Assembly: GCF_002250705.1 (NCBI RefSeq) | Contig: NZ_NMVP01000002.1 | Coordinates: 62,001-126,000 of the forward strand | Origin: Enemella evansiae | GTDB lineage: Bacteria; Actinomycetota; Actinomycetes; Propionibacteriales; Propionibacteriaceae | Length of the DNA stretch: 64,000 bases | Direction: 5' to 3' | Shown: positions 7,850-16,420 of the stretch, piece after piece | Layout: every line of letters starts with the position of its first letter | Numbering within the stretch: position 1 is the first letter of the stretch | Translations under genes and position numbers: made by a program | Notes under the pieces: generated by a model | What the model saw: only the letters and a program-made list of their open reading frames with translations | The model's database searches: none | What the model was told of the DNA's origin: nothing

Positions 7850-8530
7850 ATGACCGGGATGCCTCATCCTGCGGTCACCCGGGTGGTCGAGGACTATGTC
7901 ACGCTCATCTGGAAGGCCCATGAGTGGCCCGGCGGCACGCCGACCACCTCGGATCTGGCGGCCCAGCTCGGCGTGACGCCCTCGACCGTTTCAGCGAACC
8001 TGAAGAAGCTCGCCCGGGACGGCTTCCTGGACTACGAGCCGTACGGTTCGATCAGCCTGACCGAGCCGGGTCGCGCGATCGCGGTCGAGATCGTACGCCG
8101 GCATCGGATCCTGGAGACCTATCTGGTCCGCGAGCTCGGGGTGCCCTGGGACCAGGTCCACGATGAGGCCGACCGGCTCGAGCACGCGGTCTCCGATCTG
8201 GTGCTGGACCGGATGGACGACGTGCTCGGCCATCCCAGCCACGACCCGCACGGTGACCCGATCCCGGACCGCGACGGCAATCTCACGGTCACCGCGGACC
8301 AGGCGCTCAGCCAGACCGCACCCGGCGATCGGGTGCGGGTGATCCGCGTCTCCGACCGTTCCCCGGAGGTGCTCCGGCACCTGGAGGGACTGCACGTCAC
8401 CGTCGGCACCGGGTTGCAGGTCGAGGAGGTCAACGAGGCCGCCGACGCCATCCGGGTCACCGTCGGCGACGACGCGATCCACCTCAGCTGGTCCACCGCC
8501 AACGCCATCCGCGTCGCACCGGAGGGCTGA
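7850..8530 (+). CDS. MntR/DtxR-family metal-dependent regulator
   Basis: A 226-aa regulator. Residues about 5-70 are the winged helix (TTSDLAAQLGVTPSTVSANLKKL is the helix-turn-helix). The metal-binding and dimerisation region follows (RRHRILETYLV and HDEADRLEHAVSD, with His and Glu ligands), then GHPSHDPHGDPIP typical of DtxR proteins. The last 75 residues resemble the SH3/FeoA-like domain. The pattern RRHR...EH suggests a Mn2+-type sensor (MntR) rather than a strict iron sensor. ATG 7850 is used; ATG 7859 is an alternative. It begins 1 nt after the antiporter stop, so the two share a transcript under the riboswitch. Confidence 0.83.
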   Translation: MTGMPHPAVTRVVEDYVTLIWKAHEWPGGTPTTSDLAAQLGVTPSTVSANLKKLARDGFLDYEPYGSISLTEPGRAIAVEIVRRHRILETYLVRELGVPWDQVHDEADRLEHAVSDLVLDRMDDVLGHPSHDPHGDPIPDRDGNLTVTADQALSQTAPGDRVRVIRVSDRSPEVLRHLEGLHVTVGTGLQVEEVNEAADAIRVTVGDDAIHLSWSTANAIRVAPEG

Positions 8531-8533
8531 GGC

Positions 8534-9910
8534 TCACCCGGCCGCCGAGCCGGTCTTCGGCTCCGGAGCGACCGGTGCCGCCCCGTCCTCCGCCGCCTCC
8601 TGCTCGTCGATCGCCTCGAGGTCGATCCTGTCCCGTCCCCGCGGCGAGCCGAGGAGCAGCGCCAGCAGGCAGAGCACCAGCAGCCCGCTCCAGGCACCCG
8701 CCAGGGCGCCGACGCCGCCAGCAGCGATCACGGCGGTCGCGATGGCCGGGGAGAACCCGGCGCCGAGGGTGGATCCGCCCTGATAGGTGAGCGAGGCACC
8801 GGTGAACCGGACCTTGGTCGGGAACAGTTCGGAGAGGTAGCCGGCCAGCGGCCCGAAGGTCATCGACTGGAAGATCTGGGCGACCACCAGGGCGATCGCG
8901 AAGTTGCGTACCGACCCGGATTCCACCAGGACCAGGGCCGGGTAGGTGAACAGCGCCATCCCGATCATGCCGATCGCCATGATCAGTTTGCGGCCGTAGC
9001 GGTCGGACAGGGCCGCGGCGGTGAAGGTCACGATCAGCACGATGACCGCGGAGCCGGCCTTGATGTTCAGCACCTGGGTCTGGTTCGCTCCGCTCTGCAC
9101 GGCCCGGGAGACCGCCCAGACGGTCATGATGCCGCCGACGGTGAACTGCGCGGAGGCCACCAGGATGCCGACGACGACCATCTTCGGGTGCTTCAGCAGC
9201 ACCTCCGCGATCGGGATGCGGCGCTCCTCCACCTTCTTGGTGGCGGCGACGAAGATCGGGCTCTCCGCGACCGAGGAGCGGACCCACAGGCCGATGATCA
9301 CCAGCGCCAGGCTGAGCAGGAACGGGATCCGCCACCCCCAGGCGAGGAACTGCTGCTGCGGCAGCAGCGTGAAGGCCGAGGTGACCAGCGTCGCGAGCAG
9401 TACGCCTGCGGGACCGCCGGAGCTGGCGAAGGTCGCGGCCAGACCGCGGCGCCCACCCGGCGCGTGTTCGAGCGCGAGGGTCGCCGCCCCGCCCCATTCA
9501 CCACCGACAGCGATGCCCTGGACGACCCGCAGGGTGACCAGCAGGATCGGGGCCAGGGCACCGATCTGCGCCGATCCGGGCAGCAGACCGAGGGCGACGG
9601 TGGCAGCACCCATCAGCAGCATCGACAGCACCAGCATCTTCTTGCGCCCGATGCGATCGCCGAAGTGGCCGAAGATGACCCCGCCGAGCGGCCGGGCGAC
9701 ATATCCGGTGGCCAGTGCCATGAACGAGGCGAAGGTGCCGACGACCGGATCCATGCCGGCGAAGAAGACCTTGTTGAAGACCAGCGCCGCGGCGATGGAG
9801 AAGAGTGCGAAGTCATAGAACTCGATCGCACTGCCGAGGAAGGCCGAAGCCAGGATGCGCCGCATCTGCGGGGTGTTGAGTGTTGCCGGTGTCTGCGCCG
9901 TTGTAGACAT
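8534..9910 (-). CDS. MFS metabolite:H+ symporter (MHS/shikimate-type family)
   Basis: A 458-aa carrier with family marks of the MHS group: AIEFYDFALFSIAAAL in helix 1, HFGDRIGRKKML after helix 2 (motif A), GIAVGGEWGGAATLALEH in helix 4 and LSELFPTKVRFTGASL in the second half. Members import organic acids such as shikimate, alpha-ketoglutarate or betaine with protons. The substrate cannot be told from sequence. ATG 9910 has AGAAAGGA 6 nt upstream. It lies downstream of the metallo-beta-lactamase-fold gene, and both are divergent from a LysR regulator, suggesting uptake plus hydrolysis of one compound. The last 40 residues are a charged tail. Confidence 0.85.
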   Translation of the reverse strand: MSTTAQTPATLNTPQMRRILASAFLGSAIEFYDFALFSIAAALVFNKVFFAGMDPVVGTFASFMALATGYVARPLGGVIFGHFGDRIGRKKMLVLSMLLMGAATVALGLLPGSAQIGALAPILLVTLRVVQGIAVGGEWGGAATLALEHAPGGRRGLAATFASSGGPAGVLLATLVTSAFTLLPQQQFLAWGWRIPFLLSLALVIIGLWVRSSVAESPIFVAATKKVEERRIPIAEVLLKHPKMVVVGILVASAQFTVGGIMTVWAVSRAVQSGANQTQVLNIKAGSAVIVLIVTFTAAALSDRYGRKLIMAIGMIGMALFTYPALVLVESGSVRNFAIALVVAQIFQSMTFGPLAGYLSELFPTKVRFTGASLTYQGGSTLGAGFSPAIATAVIAAGGVGALAGAWSGLLVLCLLALLLGSPRGRDRIDLEAIDEQEAAEDGAAPVAPEPKTGSAAG

Positions 9911-9965
9911 CGGGCGTCCTTTCTGCGGTGAACGGCCCGGTCGGGCCGTCCGGTGGAATGGAACT

Positions 9966-10979
9966 TCAGTGCCGATCGATGGGGATGATCTGCAGGTCGT
10001 CCGGGACCAGCACGGTCCGGCCGAAGGTCGACTTGGCGGCCAGCCAGACGCTGGGATCCGCGTCGCCGGGGGCGATGTGGTGCAGAGCGAGGGCGCCGAC
10101 CTCGGCACGTGCCGCGATCTCACCCGCCGCCGCGGGGGTGGTGTGGGCGTTCCGGTGGTGCCGCATGATGGCGTCGACGCCTTCGGGCCTGCGGCGGCCG
10201 TAGATGGCGGCGATCGTGTCCAGGTCGATGGCCTCGTGCAGCAGCAGATCCGCACCGCGGGCGAGCCGGACCAGGTTGTCGCTGGGCGCGGTGTCGCCGG
10301 AGACGACGACCGATCCTTCCTCGGTGTCGATCCGGTACGCGAACGCCGGTGCGATCGGGGCGTGCTTCACCAGGGTGGCGGTGATCTGCACCCGATCGTC
10401 GCTGTGCACCAGGAAGGGTTCGAAATCCGCCGGGTGCGGGTTCTCGTTCGGGTGGAACCCGGTCCCGGCCGGCAAGTCGATGTCCACGCCCCGGAAGACG
10501 TCCTTCGGGTTCGGCTTCAGCGAGTCGCGGATCCGGTCGGTGTAATCGGTGCCGAAGGCCTGGATCAGCAGGTCGACCATCTCGGCGGTACCCGGTGTCG
10601 GGTGCTGCGGGTTCGGCAGCTCGGGGGCGCTGGTGGCGCCGGCCGAGATCGGCGGCAGGGCACCGCGGTCGCCGGGTCCGTAGATCGGCAGCGGGTTGTC
10701 CGGGTAGCGCTCCATCGCCGTCTGCCCGAACATCATCACCCCGGGCAGGTCGACGACATGATCGGAATGCAGATGGGTGAGCAGCACCCCGCGCAGCGAT
10801 TCGAAGCCGAGGCCGGCTCGGTGCAGCTGACCGGCCGCGCCGTAACCGGCGTCGATGAGGTAGGTCGCGTCGCCGACGACGACCGCCGTCGCGATTCCGC
10901 TGCGGGGCCGCGGGCCCCAGTAGCGGGGACCGCCGGCGGTGCCGAGGGTGATCACCGAGAGCGGGTGCCGAGCTGTCAC
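9966..10979 (-). CDS. Metallo-beta-lactamase-fold hydrolase
   Basis: A 337-aa MBL-fold enzyme. The metal-binding motif is THLHSDH (H69, H71, D73, H74), with further ligands expected in VVSGDTAPSDN and HHIAPGDA. The sequence resembles arylsulfatase/ribonuclease-Z-like hydrolases (LGTAGGPRYWGPRPRSGIA at the N-terminus) with an insert at about 100-190. A cytoplasmic hydrolase acting on an ester or lactone is plausible, but the substrate is unknown. The GTG start at 10979 is supported by AAGGAGG 5 nt upstream. It forms a unit with the MHS symporter 55 nt downstream and is divergent from the LysR gene. Confidence 0.8.
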   Translation of the reverse strand: MTARHPLSVITLGTAGGPRYWGPRPRSGIATAVVVGDATYLIDAGYGAAGQLHRAGLGFESLRGVLLTHLHSDHVVDLPGVMMFGQTAMERYPDNPLPIYGPGDRGALPPISAGATSAPELPNPQHPTPGTAEMVDLLIQAFGTDYTDRIRDSLKPNPKDVFRGVDIDLPAGTGFHPNENPHPADFEPFLVHSDDRVQITATLVKHAPIAPAFAYRIDTEEGSVVVSGDTAPSDNLVRLARGADLLLHEAIDLDTIAAIYGRRRPEGVDAIMRHHRNAHTTPAAAGEIAARAEVGALALHHIAPGDADPSVWLAAKSTFGRTVLVPDDLQIIPIDRH

Positions 10980-11040
10980 ATCTGCCTCCTTGCAGGGTCA
11001 GCGTCCGTACTGCGCCGATGCGAAACATTGTGCGAAGCCG

Positions 11041-11067
11041 GAAAACCCTTTGAAAACCACCGAAAAC
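11041..11067. promoter_or_regulatory. Three phased GAAAAC repeats upstream of the LysR gene
   Basis: GAAAAC occurs at 11041-11046, 11052-11057 and 11062-11067, with spacings of 11 and 10 bp, so the copies lie on one face of the helix. They sit in the divergent promoter between the MBL hydrolase and lysR. A TATGAT -10-like box at 11080-11085 ends 6 nt before the lysR ATG, and no Shine-Dalgarno sequence is visible, so a leaderless lysR transcript is possible. Confidence 0.45.
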
Positions 11068-11091
11068 AGGGCAGTTACCTATGATCAGCAG

Positions 11092-12021
11092 ATGAATGAG
11101 CCGACCCTGCGCCAGCTGCGCTTCCTGGTGGCCGTTGCCGACCACGGGTCCTTGCAGGCCGCCGCCCGGGCCCTGCACATGTCACCCACCGGCCTCTCGC
11201 TCGGCCTCGACGAACTGGAGCACGTCATCGGCGTACCCCTCACCGTGCGTCGCCGCGCCAAGGGCGCCGCGCTCACGCCGGCGGGTCGCGCGGTGGTGGC
11301 GCAGGCCCGGGAGATCCACACCGCGGTGACCGAGTTGAGCACGATCGCGAACCAGCTGCACGGCAAGCTCGTCGGCTCCGTCGGTGTCGGCTGCTTCCCT
11401 TCACTCTCCCCCACCCTGATCCCCGAACTGCTGGAGCGGTTGGAGCAGACCTACCCCGAACTGCAGGTCGAGGTGCTGGAGTCCCCGGCCGACGAACTCC
11501 AGGCGCGATTGCGGGAGGGCGATCTCGAGCTGGCCTGCATGTTCGAGAGCCAGGTCGATCCCGATCTGGAGTTCATCCGATTGATGCCGACACAGTCTCG
11601 GGTGCAGATCTCCCCGCGCCACCGATTCGGTCGGCGCCGCGGGCTGCGCCTGGCGGAACTGGTCGAGGAGCGACTCGTCCTGCTGGACATCGGGCCCCAC
11701 GCCGAAGCCACCCTCGCGCTCTTCGGCGACCGCGGCCTGACGCCGCGGATCCTTGCCAGTACGGCAAATATCGAGACCGTGCGCTCACTCGTGGCGCGCG
11801 GCATGGGGTACACCATCACGATGGCCCGGGTGATGCGGCACGACAGCATCGAGGGGTGGCCGCTGGTCTACATCCCGCTCACCGATCCCTTGCCGGAGAA
11901 CTCGGTCGTGGTGGCCCATCGCCCCGATGTCAGCCTCACCGCGCGTGCCGAAGCCGTCTTCGCCAGTCTCCGCTCGATCGGGATCTCCACCGGTCAGATC
12001 CAGAACAGCCCGAACCGGTGA
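11092..12021 (+). CDS. LysR-family transcriptional regulator
   Basis: A 309-aa regulator. The N-terminal helix-turn-helix covers about residues 5-62 (LRFLVAVADHGSLQAAARALHM and SLGLDELEHVIGVPLTVRR). The effector-binding domain runs from about 92 to 295 (GSVGVGCFPSLSPTLIPELLERL). I start at ATG 11092, which gives the family N-terminus MNEPTLRQLRFL. The frame remains open upstream but that part is not family-like. It is divergent from the MBL hydrolase and MHS symporter and probably activates them when their substrate is present. The intergenic GAAAAC repeats are candidate sites. Confidence 0.87.
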   Translation: MNEPTLRQLRFLVAVADHGSLQAAARALHMSPTGLSLGLDELEHVIGVPLTVRRRAKGAALTPAGRAVVAQAREIHTAVTELSTIANQLHGKLVGSVGVGCFPSLSPTLIPELLERLEQTYPELQVEVLESPADELQARLREGDLELACMFESQVDPDLEFIRLMPTQSRVQISPRHRFGRRRGLRLAELVEERLVLLDIGPHAEATLALFGDRGLTPRILASTANIETVRSLVARGMGYTITMARVMRHDSIEGWPLVYIPLTDPLPENSVVVAHRPDVSLTARAEAVFASLRSIGISTGQIQNSPNR

Positions 12022-12026
12022 TCCCC

Positions 12027-12069
12027 TTGAACCGCGCGCCCTCCCCGGCGTATATTCCATCTGGAATAT
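12027..12069 (+). promoter_or_regulatory. padR promoter with overlapping palindromic operator
   Basis: The -35 box TTGAAC (12027-12032) and -10 box TATATT (12051-12056) are separated by 18 bp. The -10 lies in a perfect palindrome, ATATTCC (12052-12058) - ATCT - GGAATAT (12063-12069). A repressor bound there would block RNA polymerase. The start codon follows 16 nt later with GGAGG, so autoregulation by the PadR protein is expected. Confidence 0.7.
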
Positions 12070-12085
12070 CCAACCTGGAGGACTC

Positions 12086-12676
12086 GTGCAGCTCAACCCG
12101 CTCGCCATCGCCGCGCTGGCGATCTTCGCCGAGCAGCCGCGGCACCCCTACGACGTGTACGCGACCATGCGGGCACGGCGTGAGGAACAGACCGTCAAGC
12201 TGAGTGCCGGCACGCTCTACCACACGATCAACCGGCTCGCCGAGGCCGGCCTGCTGGCCGAACTGGGCACCGAGAGTGCGGGCAACCGGCCGGAGCGGAC
12301 CGTCTACCGGATCACCGCCGAGGGCCGGCACCGGCTCGACGAACGGATCCGCGAGCTGCTGCGCGAACCGGTGCAGGAATACCCCCAGTTCCCGGTCGCG
12401 GTCGGTGAGATGCACAACCTGCCGGCCGACGAGGCGGCCATGATGCTGCAGGAGCGCACGGTCGCCCTGGACAGCCGGCTGGAGACCATGGACCTGGTCG
12501 CCGGTCTCCTCGACGAGCGCGCCCTGCCGCGTCGCTTCTGGCTCGACCTCGACCTGATCCGGCACTCGACGGGTGCCGAACGTGACTGGTGCGCCCGCAC
12601 CGCGGCGGCCATCGCGGCCGGCGAGATCGACTGGACCACCCTGCCCACCCGAACCGCTGCGAAGGACAACGCATGA
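12086..12676 (+). CDS. PadR-family transcriptional regulator
   Basis: A 196-aa PadR protein. Residues 1-85 are the winged helix with LNPLAIAALAIFAEQPRHPYD and the signature GTLYHTINRLAEAGLL. The C-terminal half is helical (about 100-190) and forms the dimerisation arm. PadR proteins usually repress a neighbouring exporter and are released by aromatic compounds or drugs. The GTG start at 12086 has GGAGG close upstream; earlier in-frame starts would cross the promoter and operator. Its stop overlaps the ATG of the following DHA2 exporter (ATGA), so repressor and pump are one operon. Confidence 0.86.
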   Translation: MQLNPLAIAALAIFAEQPRHPYDVYATMRARREEQTVKLSAGTLYHTINRLAEAGLLAELGTESAGNRPERTVYRITAEGRHRLDERIRELLREPVQEYPQFPVAVGEMHNLPADEAAMMLQERTVALDSRLETMDLVAGLLDERALPRRFWLDLDLIRHSTGAERDWCARTAAAIAAGEIDWTTLPTRTAAKDNA

Positions 12677-14127
12677 CCACCCAGGCCACCCAGGAGAGGG
12701 AATCCGCGCAGGCCTGGCCCGCGCTGTGGTCCCTGCTCTTCGGCTTCTTCATGATCCTGGTCGACCAGACGATCGTCTCGATCGCCACCCCGGCACTGAT
12801 GCAGGGGTTGCAGGCCGATGTCGGCATGGTCGTCTGGGTGACCAGCGCCTATCTGCTGGCCTTCGCGGTGCCGCTGCTGATCACCGGCCGGCTCGGTGAC
12901 CGCTTCGGCCCCAAGAACCTGTATCTGATCGGGCTGACCGTCTTCACGCTCGCCTCGGCCGCCTGCGGATTCGCCCCGAACATCGAGGTGCTGATCGTCG
13001 CCCGGGTGGTGCAGGGCCTGGGCGCGGCGATGATGACCCCGCAGACGATGGCCTTCATCACCCGGCTCTTCCCGGCGCACCGCCGCGGCGCGGCGATGGG
13101 CATCTGGGGCGCCACCGCCGGCGTCGCGACCCTGATCGGCCCGCTGCTCGGTGGCGTACTCGTCGACGGCCTGGGCTGGCGCTGGATCTTCTTCGTCAAC
13201 CTGCCGGTCGGCCTGATCGGCTTCTGGATGGTGCTGCGCAACGCTCCGGCCCTGGAGAAGCATCAGCACCGCTTCGACCTGGTCGGGGTGGTGCTCAGCG
13301 CCGTCGGCATGTTCTGCCTGGTCTTCGGCATCGAGGAGGGCTCGAACTACGACTGGGGCACGATCACCGGTCCGATCTCGGTCTGGGGGCTGATCATCAC
13401 CGGTGTCGTGGTGATGGCTCTGTTCGTTGTGTGGCAGGCGAAACAGCGCGGCGAGCCGCTCGTCCCGCTCGATCTGTTCAAGGATCGCAACTTCTCCGCG
13501 GCCAACCTGGGAATCGCCTCGATGGGTGCCATGGTGACCTCGATGGTGTTCCCGATGATGCTGTACACACAGAACATCCGCGGCCTCACCCCGACACTGG
13601 CCGCCCTGCTCACGCTGCCGATGGCGGTGGCCTCCGGGGCCCTGGCGCCGCTCGCCGGCAAGCTGATCGACCGGCACGACCCGAAGTGGTACGCCGTCGC
13701 CGGCTTCGTGCTGATGGGCGCCGGTCTGGTGATCCAGGCGCTGGTCATCCGACCGGGCTGGTCGGTGCTCTGGCTGCTGCTGCCCGCCTTCCTGATCGGT
13801 GTCGCGAACGCCGGCATCTGGGGGCCGCTGTCGGTCTCGGCCACCCGCAACCTGCCGCCGCATCGCGCGGGCGCGGGGGCCGGGGTCTACAACACCACCC
13901 GCCAGCTCGGCGCCGTCCTCGGTTCGGCCGGCATCGCGACGGTGATGCAGTCCCGGATCGCGGCGGAGATGGCCGCCGGCGGGCCGCCGGATCCGGCCGC
14001 CGCCGCCAACTCCTTCACCCTGGCGATGGGGCAGGCCACCCTGCTGCCGGCCGCGATCGCGCTGATCGGACTCATCGCGGTGCTGATGTTGGAACCGCCG
14101 CGCCCGCGCGGCACCATGGAGCGGTGA
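12673..14127 (+). CDS. MFS multidrug exporter, DHA2 family
   Basis: A 484-aa pump with 14 predicted helices. Motif D1 is LVDQTIVSIATPAL (helix 1), motif A is GRLGDRFGPKNLYL, and motif C is ATAGVATLIGPLLGGVL (helix 5). It would expel drugs or dyes in exchange for protons. It resembles the DHA2 exporter at 2970-4448 in architecture, but the sequences are clearly distinct, so they are not a recent duplication. It is translationally coupled to padR upstream (4-bp overlap) and to the DUF445 gene downstream (GTGA overlap), making a three-gene operon under the padR promoter. Confidence 0.87.
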   Translation: MTTQATQERESAQAWPALWSLLFGFFMILVDQTIVSIATPALMQGLQADVGMVVWVTSAYLLAFAVPLLITGRLGDRFGPKNLYLIGLTVFTLASAACGFAPNIEVLIVARVVQGLGAAMMTPQTMAFITRLFPAHRRGAAMGIWGATAGVATLIGPLLGGVLVDGLGWRWIFFVNLPVGLIGFWMVLRNAPALEKHQHRFDLVGVVLSAVGMFCLVFGIEEGSNYDWGTITGPISVWGLIITGVVVMALFVVWQAKQRGEPLVPLDLFKDRNFSAANLGIASMGAMVTSMVFPMMLYTQNIRGLTPTLAALLTLPMAVASGALAPLAGKLIDRHDPKWYAVAGFVLMGAGLVIQALVIRPGWSVLWLLLPAFLIGVANAGIWGPLSVSATRNLPPHRAGAGAGVYNTTRQLGAVLGSAGIATVMQSRIAAEMAAGGPPDPAAAANSFTLAMGQATLLPAAIALIGLIAVLMLEPPRPRGTMER

Positions 14128-15392
14128 CCACCGATCTGCTGGAGGCCCCCGGCGACCAGGAACGCAGGGCCGGTCTCCGGCGGATGCGGTTCGTGGCGAC
14201 CTCGCTGCTCGTGTTCGCCGCGATCGTCTATCTGCTCACCCTCGGCCGGCCGGCGGAGAGCGTGCTCGGCTTCGTGAACACCGCCGCCGAGGCGGGCATG
14301 GTCGGTGCGCTCGCCGACTGGTTCGCCGTCACCGCCCTGTTCCGGCACCCGCTGGGCATCCCGATCCCGCACACGGCCCTGGTCAAACGGCGCAAGAACG
14401 AACTCGGCCGCAGCCTGCAGCAGTTCGTCACCGCGCACTTCCTCACCGCCGACGTGTTCCGCGAGCAGCTCGCCTCGGCCGAGATCGGCACCAAGGTCGC
14501 CGACTGGCTCTCCGATGACCGCAACCGGCAACGCGTGCTGACCGAGGCGACCAGCCTGGGCGAGGTGGTGCTGCGCCGCATCCCCGACGACGACATCCGT
14601 TCCCTGGTGGACGATGTGGCCCTGCCGCGGTTGCGCACCGAGGAGCTGTCCCCGATCGCCGGCGCCTTCCTGGAGGGCATCGTCGCCGACGATGCGCACC
14701 GCGGGCTGGTCGACCTGGCATTCGGCGAGATCCACTCCTGGTTGCTCCGCCATCCGGAGAAATTCACTGCTGTGGTTGGGGAACGCGCACCCAGCTGGAG
14801 CCCCGGTTGGGTCGATCGCCGGGTCGTCGACTGGGGTTACAAGCAGGCCCTGGAGTGGGTGCGCAATGTCCGCGACACCCGCGACCACCCGGCCCGGATC
14901 GCCATCGACGACATGCTCGCGACGCTGGCCGACGATCTGCAGCACGATGCCTCGGTGCGCCGCCGCGGTGAGGCGCTGAAGGAACGCCTGCTGTCCCACC
15001 CCGGGATCGGCAGCACCGCCGTCTCGTTGTGGCAGTCGGTCCGCGATTCGCTGCTGGAGGCGATGGCCGATCGGGGGTCCACGCTGTGGCGGCGGGGTGA
15101 CGGCTGGCTCGCCGAACTGGGGCACAATCTGGCGACCGACACGGCGTTGCGGGAACGACTCGAGGCCCGGCTCGCCGACATCACCGGATTCCTGGTCGAG
15201 CGCTACGGTGCCGACGTCGCCCAGGTCATCTCGCACACCGTCGAACGCTGGGACGCCGACCAGGCCAGCCGGCGGATCGAGCTGTTCGTCGGCCGGGACC
15301 TGCAGTTCATCCGGATCAACGGCACCGTCGTCGGTGCGCTGGCCGGTCTGGCGATCCACACCGTCTCGGTGCTGATCGCTCCGCTGCTCTGA
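14124..15392 (+). CDS. DUF445-domain membrane protein
   Basis: A 422-aa protein. A membrane helix at about 25-45 is followed by AAEAGMVGALADWFAVTALFRHPLGIPIPHTALV, whose ADWFAV..LF and PIPHT patterns mark DUF445. The middle (about 90-390) is mostly alpha-helical and hydrophilic, and a second hydrophobic segment closes the protein (VVGALAGLAIHTVSVLIAPLL). Function is unknown; the topology suggests a membrane-anchored helical body. The GTG start overlaps the stop of the DHA2 exporter, so it belongs to the padR operon. A role in envelope stress is only an inference from that context. Confidence 0.8.
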   Translation: MTTDLLEAPGDQERRAGLRRMRFVATSLLVFAAIVYLLTLGRPAESVLGFVNTAAEAGMVGALADWFAVTALFRHPLGIPIPHTALVKRRKNELGRSLQQFVTAHFLTADVFREQLASAEIGTKVADWLSDDRNRQRVLTEATSLGEVVLRRIPDDDIRSLVDDVALPRLRTEELSPIAGAFLEGIVADDAHRGLVDLAFGEIHSWLLRHPEKFTAVVGERAPSWSPGWVDRRVVDWGYKQALEWVRNVRDTRDHPARIAIDDMLATLADDLQHDASVRRRGEALKERLLSHPGIGSTAVSLWQSVRDSLLEAMADRGSTLWRRGDGWLAELGHNLATDTALRERLEARLADITGFLVERYGADVAQVISHTVERWDADQASRRIELFVGRDLQFIRINGTVVGALAGLAIHTVSVLIAPLL

Positions 15393-15401
15393 CCGCGCGG
15401 C

Positions 15402-16352
15402 TCAGGCGTCGGCGTCGGGGAGCTCGGCGCCCTGCCGATCGGCCCACTCCAGCAGCGGTTCCAGACCGTATGCCACCTCATCGATCCCGGTGGTCAGGTC
15501 ACCCAGTTCGGCGTACCGGGCCGGGACGCTCGCCAGCGTGAAGTCCCGGGGGTCCACCTCGTCGACCTCATCCCACCGGATCGGGGTCGAGACGGTACCG
15601 GCCGGCACCCCGCGCAAGGAGTACGCCGCAGCGATCGTGTGGTCGCGGGCGTTCTGGTTGTAGTCGACGAAGACCACGTCATCGGGCCGGTCCCTCCGCC
15701 ACCAGGCGGTGGTCACCTCGCTCGGCGCCCGGCGTTCCACCTCGTGCGCGAACGCGAGCGCGGCCCGGCGGACGTCCTGCCAACCCCAGTCGGGACGGAT
15801 TCGGACGTAGACGTGCAGACCCTTGCCGCCGGAGGTCTTCGGGTAACCGGTGATGCCGAGCTCGTCGAGCACCTCCTGCACCACATGCGCGACCCGCTGC
15901 ACCCGTTCGAAGGGACAGTTCGGCATCGGGTCCAGGTCGATCCGCCACTCATCGGGCTGCTCCACGTGGCCGCGCCGGGAGTTCCAGGGATGGAATTCGA
16001 CGGTGGACATCTGCACCGCCCAGATCACCTGGGCCAGCTCGGTGACGCACAGCTCGTCGGCGGTCAACCCGTAGCGGGGGAAGAACAGCTCGACGGTGTC
16101 CACCCAGTCCGGGGCACCGGCGGGCAACCGCTTCTGGTGCACCTTCTTGCCGGCCAGCCCCTTCGGGAAGCGGTGCAGCATCGTGGGCCGCTCCCGCAGC
16201 GCCCGGACGATCCCGTCCCCCACCGACAGGTAGTAGTTGGCGACGTCCAGCTTCGTCCACCCCTGCTCGGGGAAGTAGACCCGATCGGGGCTGCTGAGGC
16301 GCACCGTGTGTGGGCCCACCTCGAGCTCGACCGCCTCGGACTTCGTCGCCAT
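15402..16352 (-). CDS. LigD-type polymerase/primase (PolDom), stand-alone
   Basis: A 316-aa archaeo-eukaryotic primase-type polymerase like the polymerase domain of bacterial LigD. The catalytic motifs are intact: RIDLDP (D139, D141), SGGKGLHVYV (174-183) and VFVDYNQN (D230). In non-homologous end joining this domain adds nucleotides, preferably ribonucleotides, at Ku-bound breaks. Here it stands alone, without ligase or phosphoesterase domains, and no ku or ligD gene is in the window. Many actinobacteria carry such separate copies. It is convergent with DUF445 (9 nt apart). ATG 16352 gives the usual short leader before VRLSSPDRVYFPE. Confidence 0.87.
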   Translation of the reverse strand: MATKSEAVELEVGPHTVRLSSPDRVYFPEQGWTKLDVANYYLSVGDGIVRALRERPTMLHRFPKGLAGKKVHQKRLPAGAPDWVDTVELFFPRYGLTADELCVTELAQVIWAVQMSTVEFHPWNSRRGHVEQPDEWRIDLDPMPNCPFERVQRVAHVVQEVLDELGITGYPKTSGGKGLHVYVRIRPDWGWQDVRRAALAFAHEVERRAPSEVTTAWWRRDRPDDVVFVDYNQNARDHTIAAAYSLRGVPAGTVSTPIRWDEVDEVDPRDFTLASVPARYAELGDLTTGIDEVAYGLEPLLEWADRQGAELPDADA

Positions 16353-16385
16353 GGAGGCAGCCTACGGGAGATGGGCCCAGCGGGC

Positions 16386-16420
16386 TTCGACTCGCTCGTT
16401 CCTCGCTCGCTCAGCCGGCG
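16386..16420. repeat. Intergenic repeat copy 2, overlapping the RND stop codon
   Basis: TTCGACTCGCTCG (16386-16398) to GCTCAGCCGGCG (ending 16420). It is another copy of the TGAGCGAG/GACGAGTCGAA family. The TGA of the unit is the stop codon of the RND pump (16411-16413 on the minus strand), so the repeat sits exactly at the gene end. Confidence 0.6.

Noticed and set aside
9966..10979. The MBL-fold hydrolase as the missing PhnP
   Set aside because: It is longer than PhnP, lacks its N-terminal metal-site pattern, lies 15 kb from the phn genes and is paired with an MHS symporter and LysR regulator.
11050..11085. TTGAAA (11050) and TATGAT (11080) as a complete lysR promoter
   Set aside because: The 24-bp spacing is too long. 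Only the -10-like box was kept as a note.
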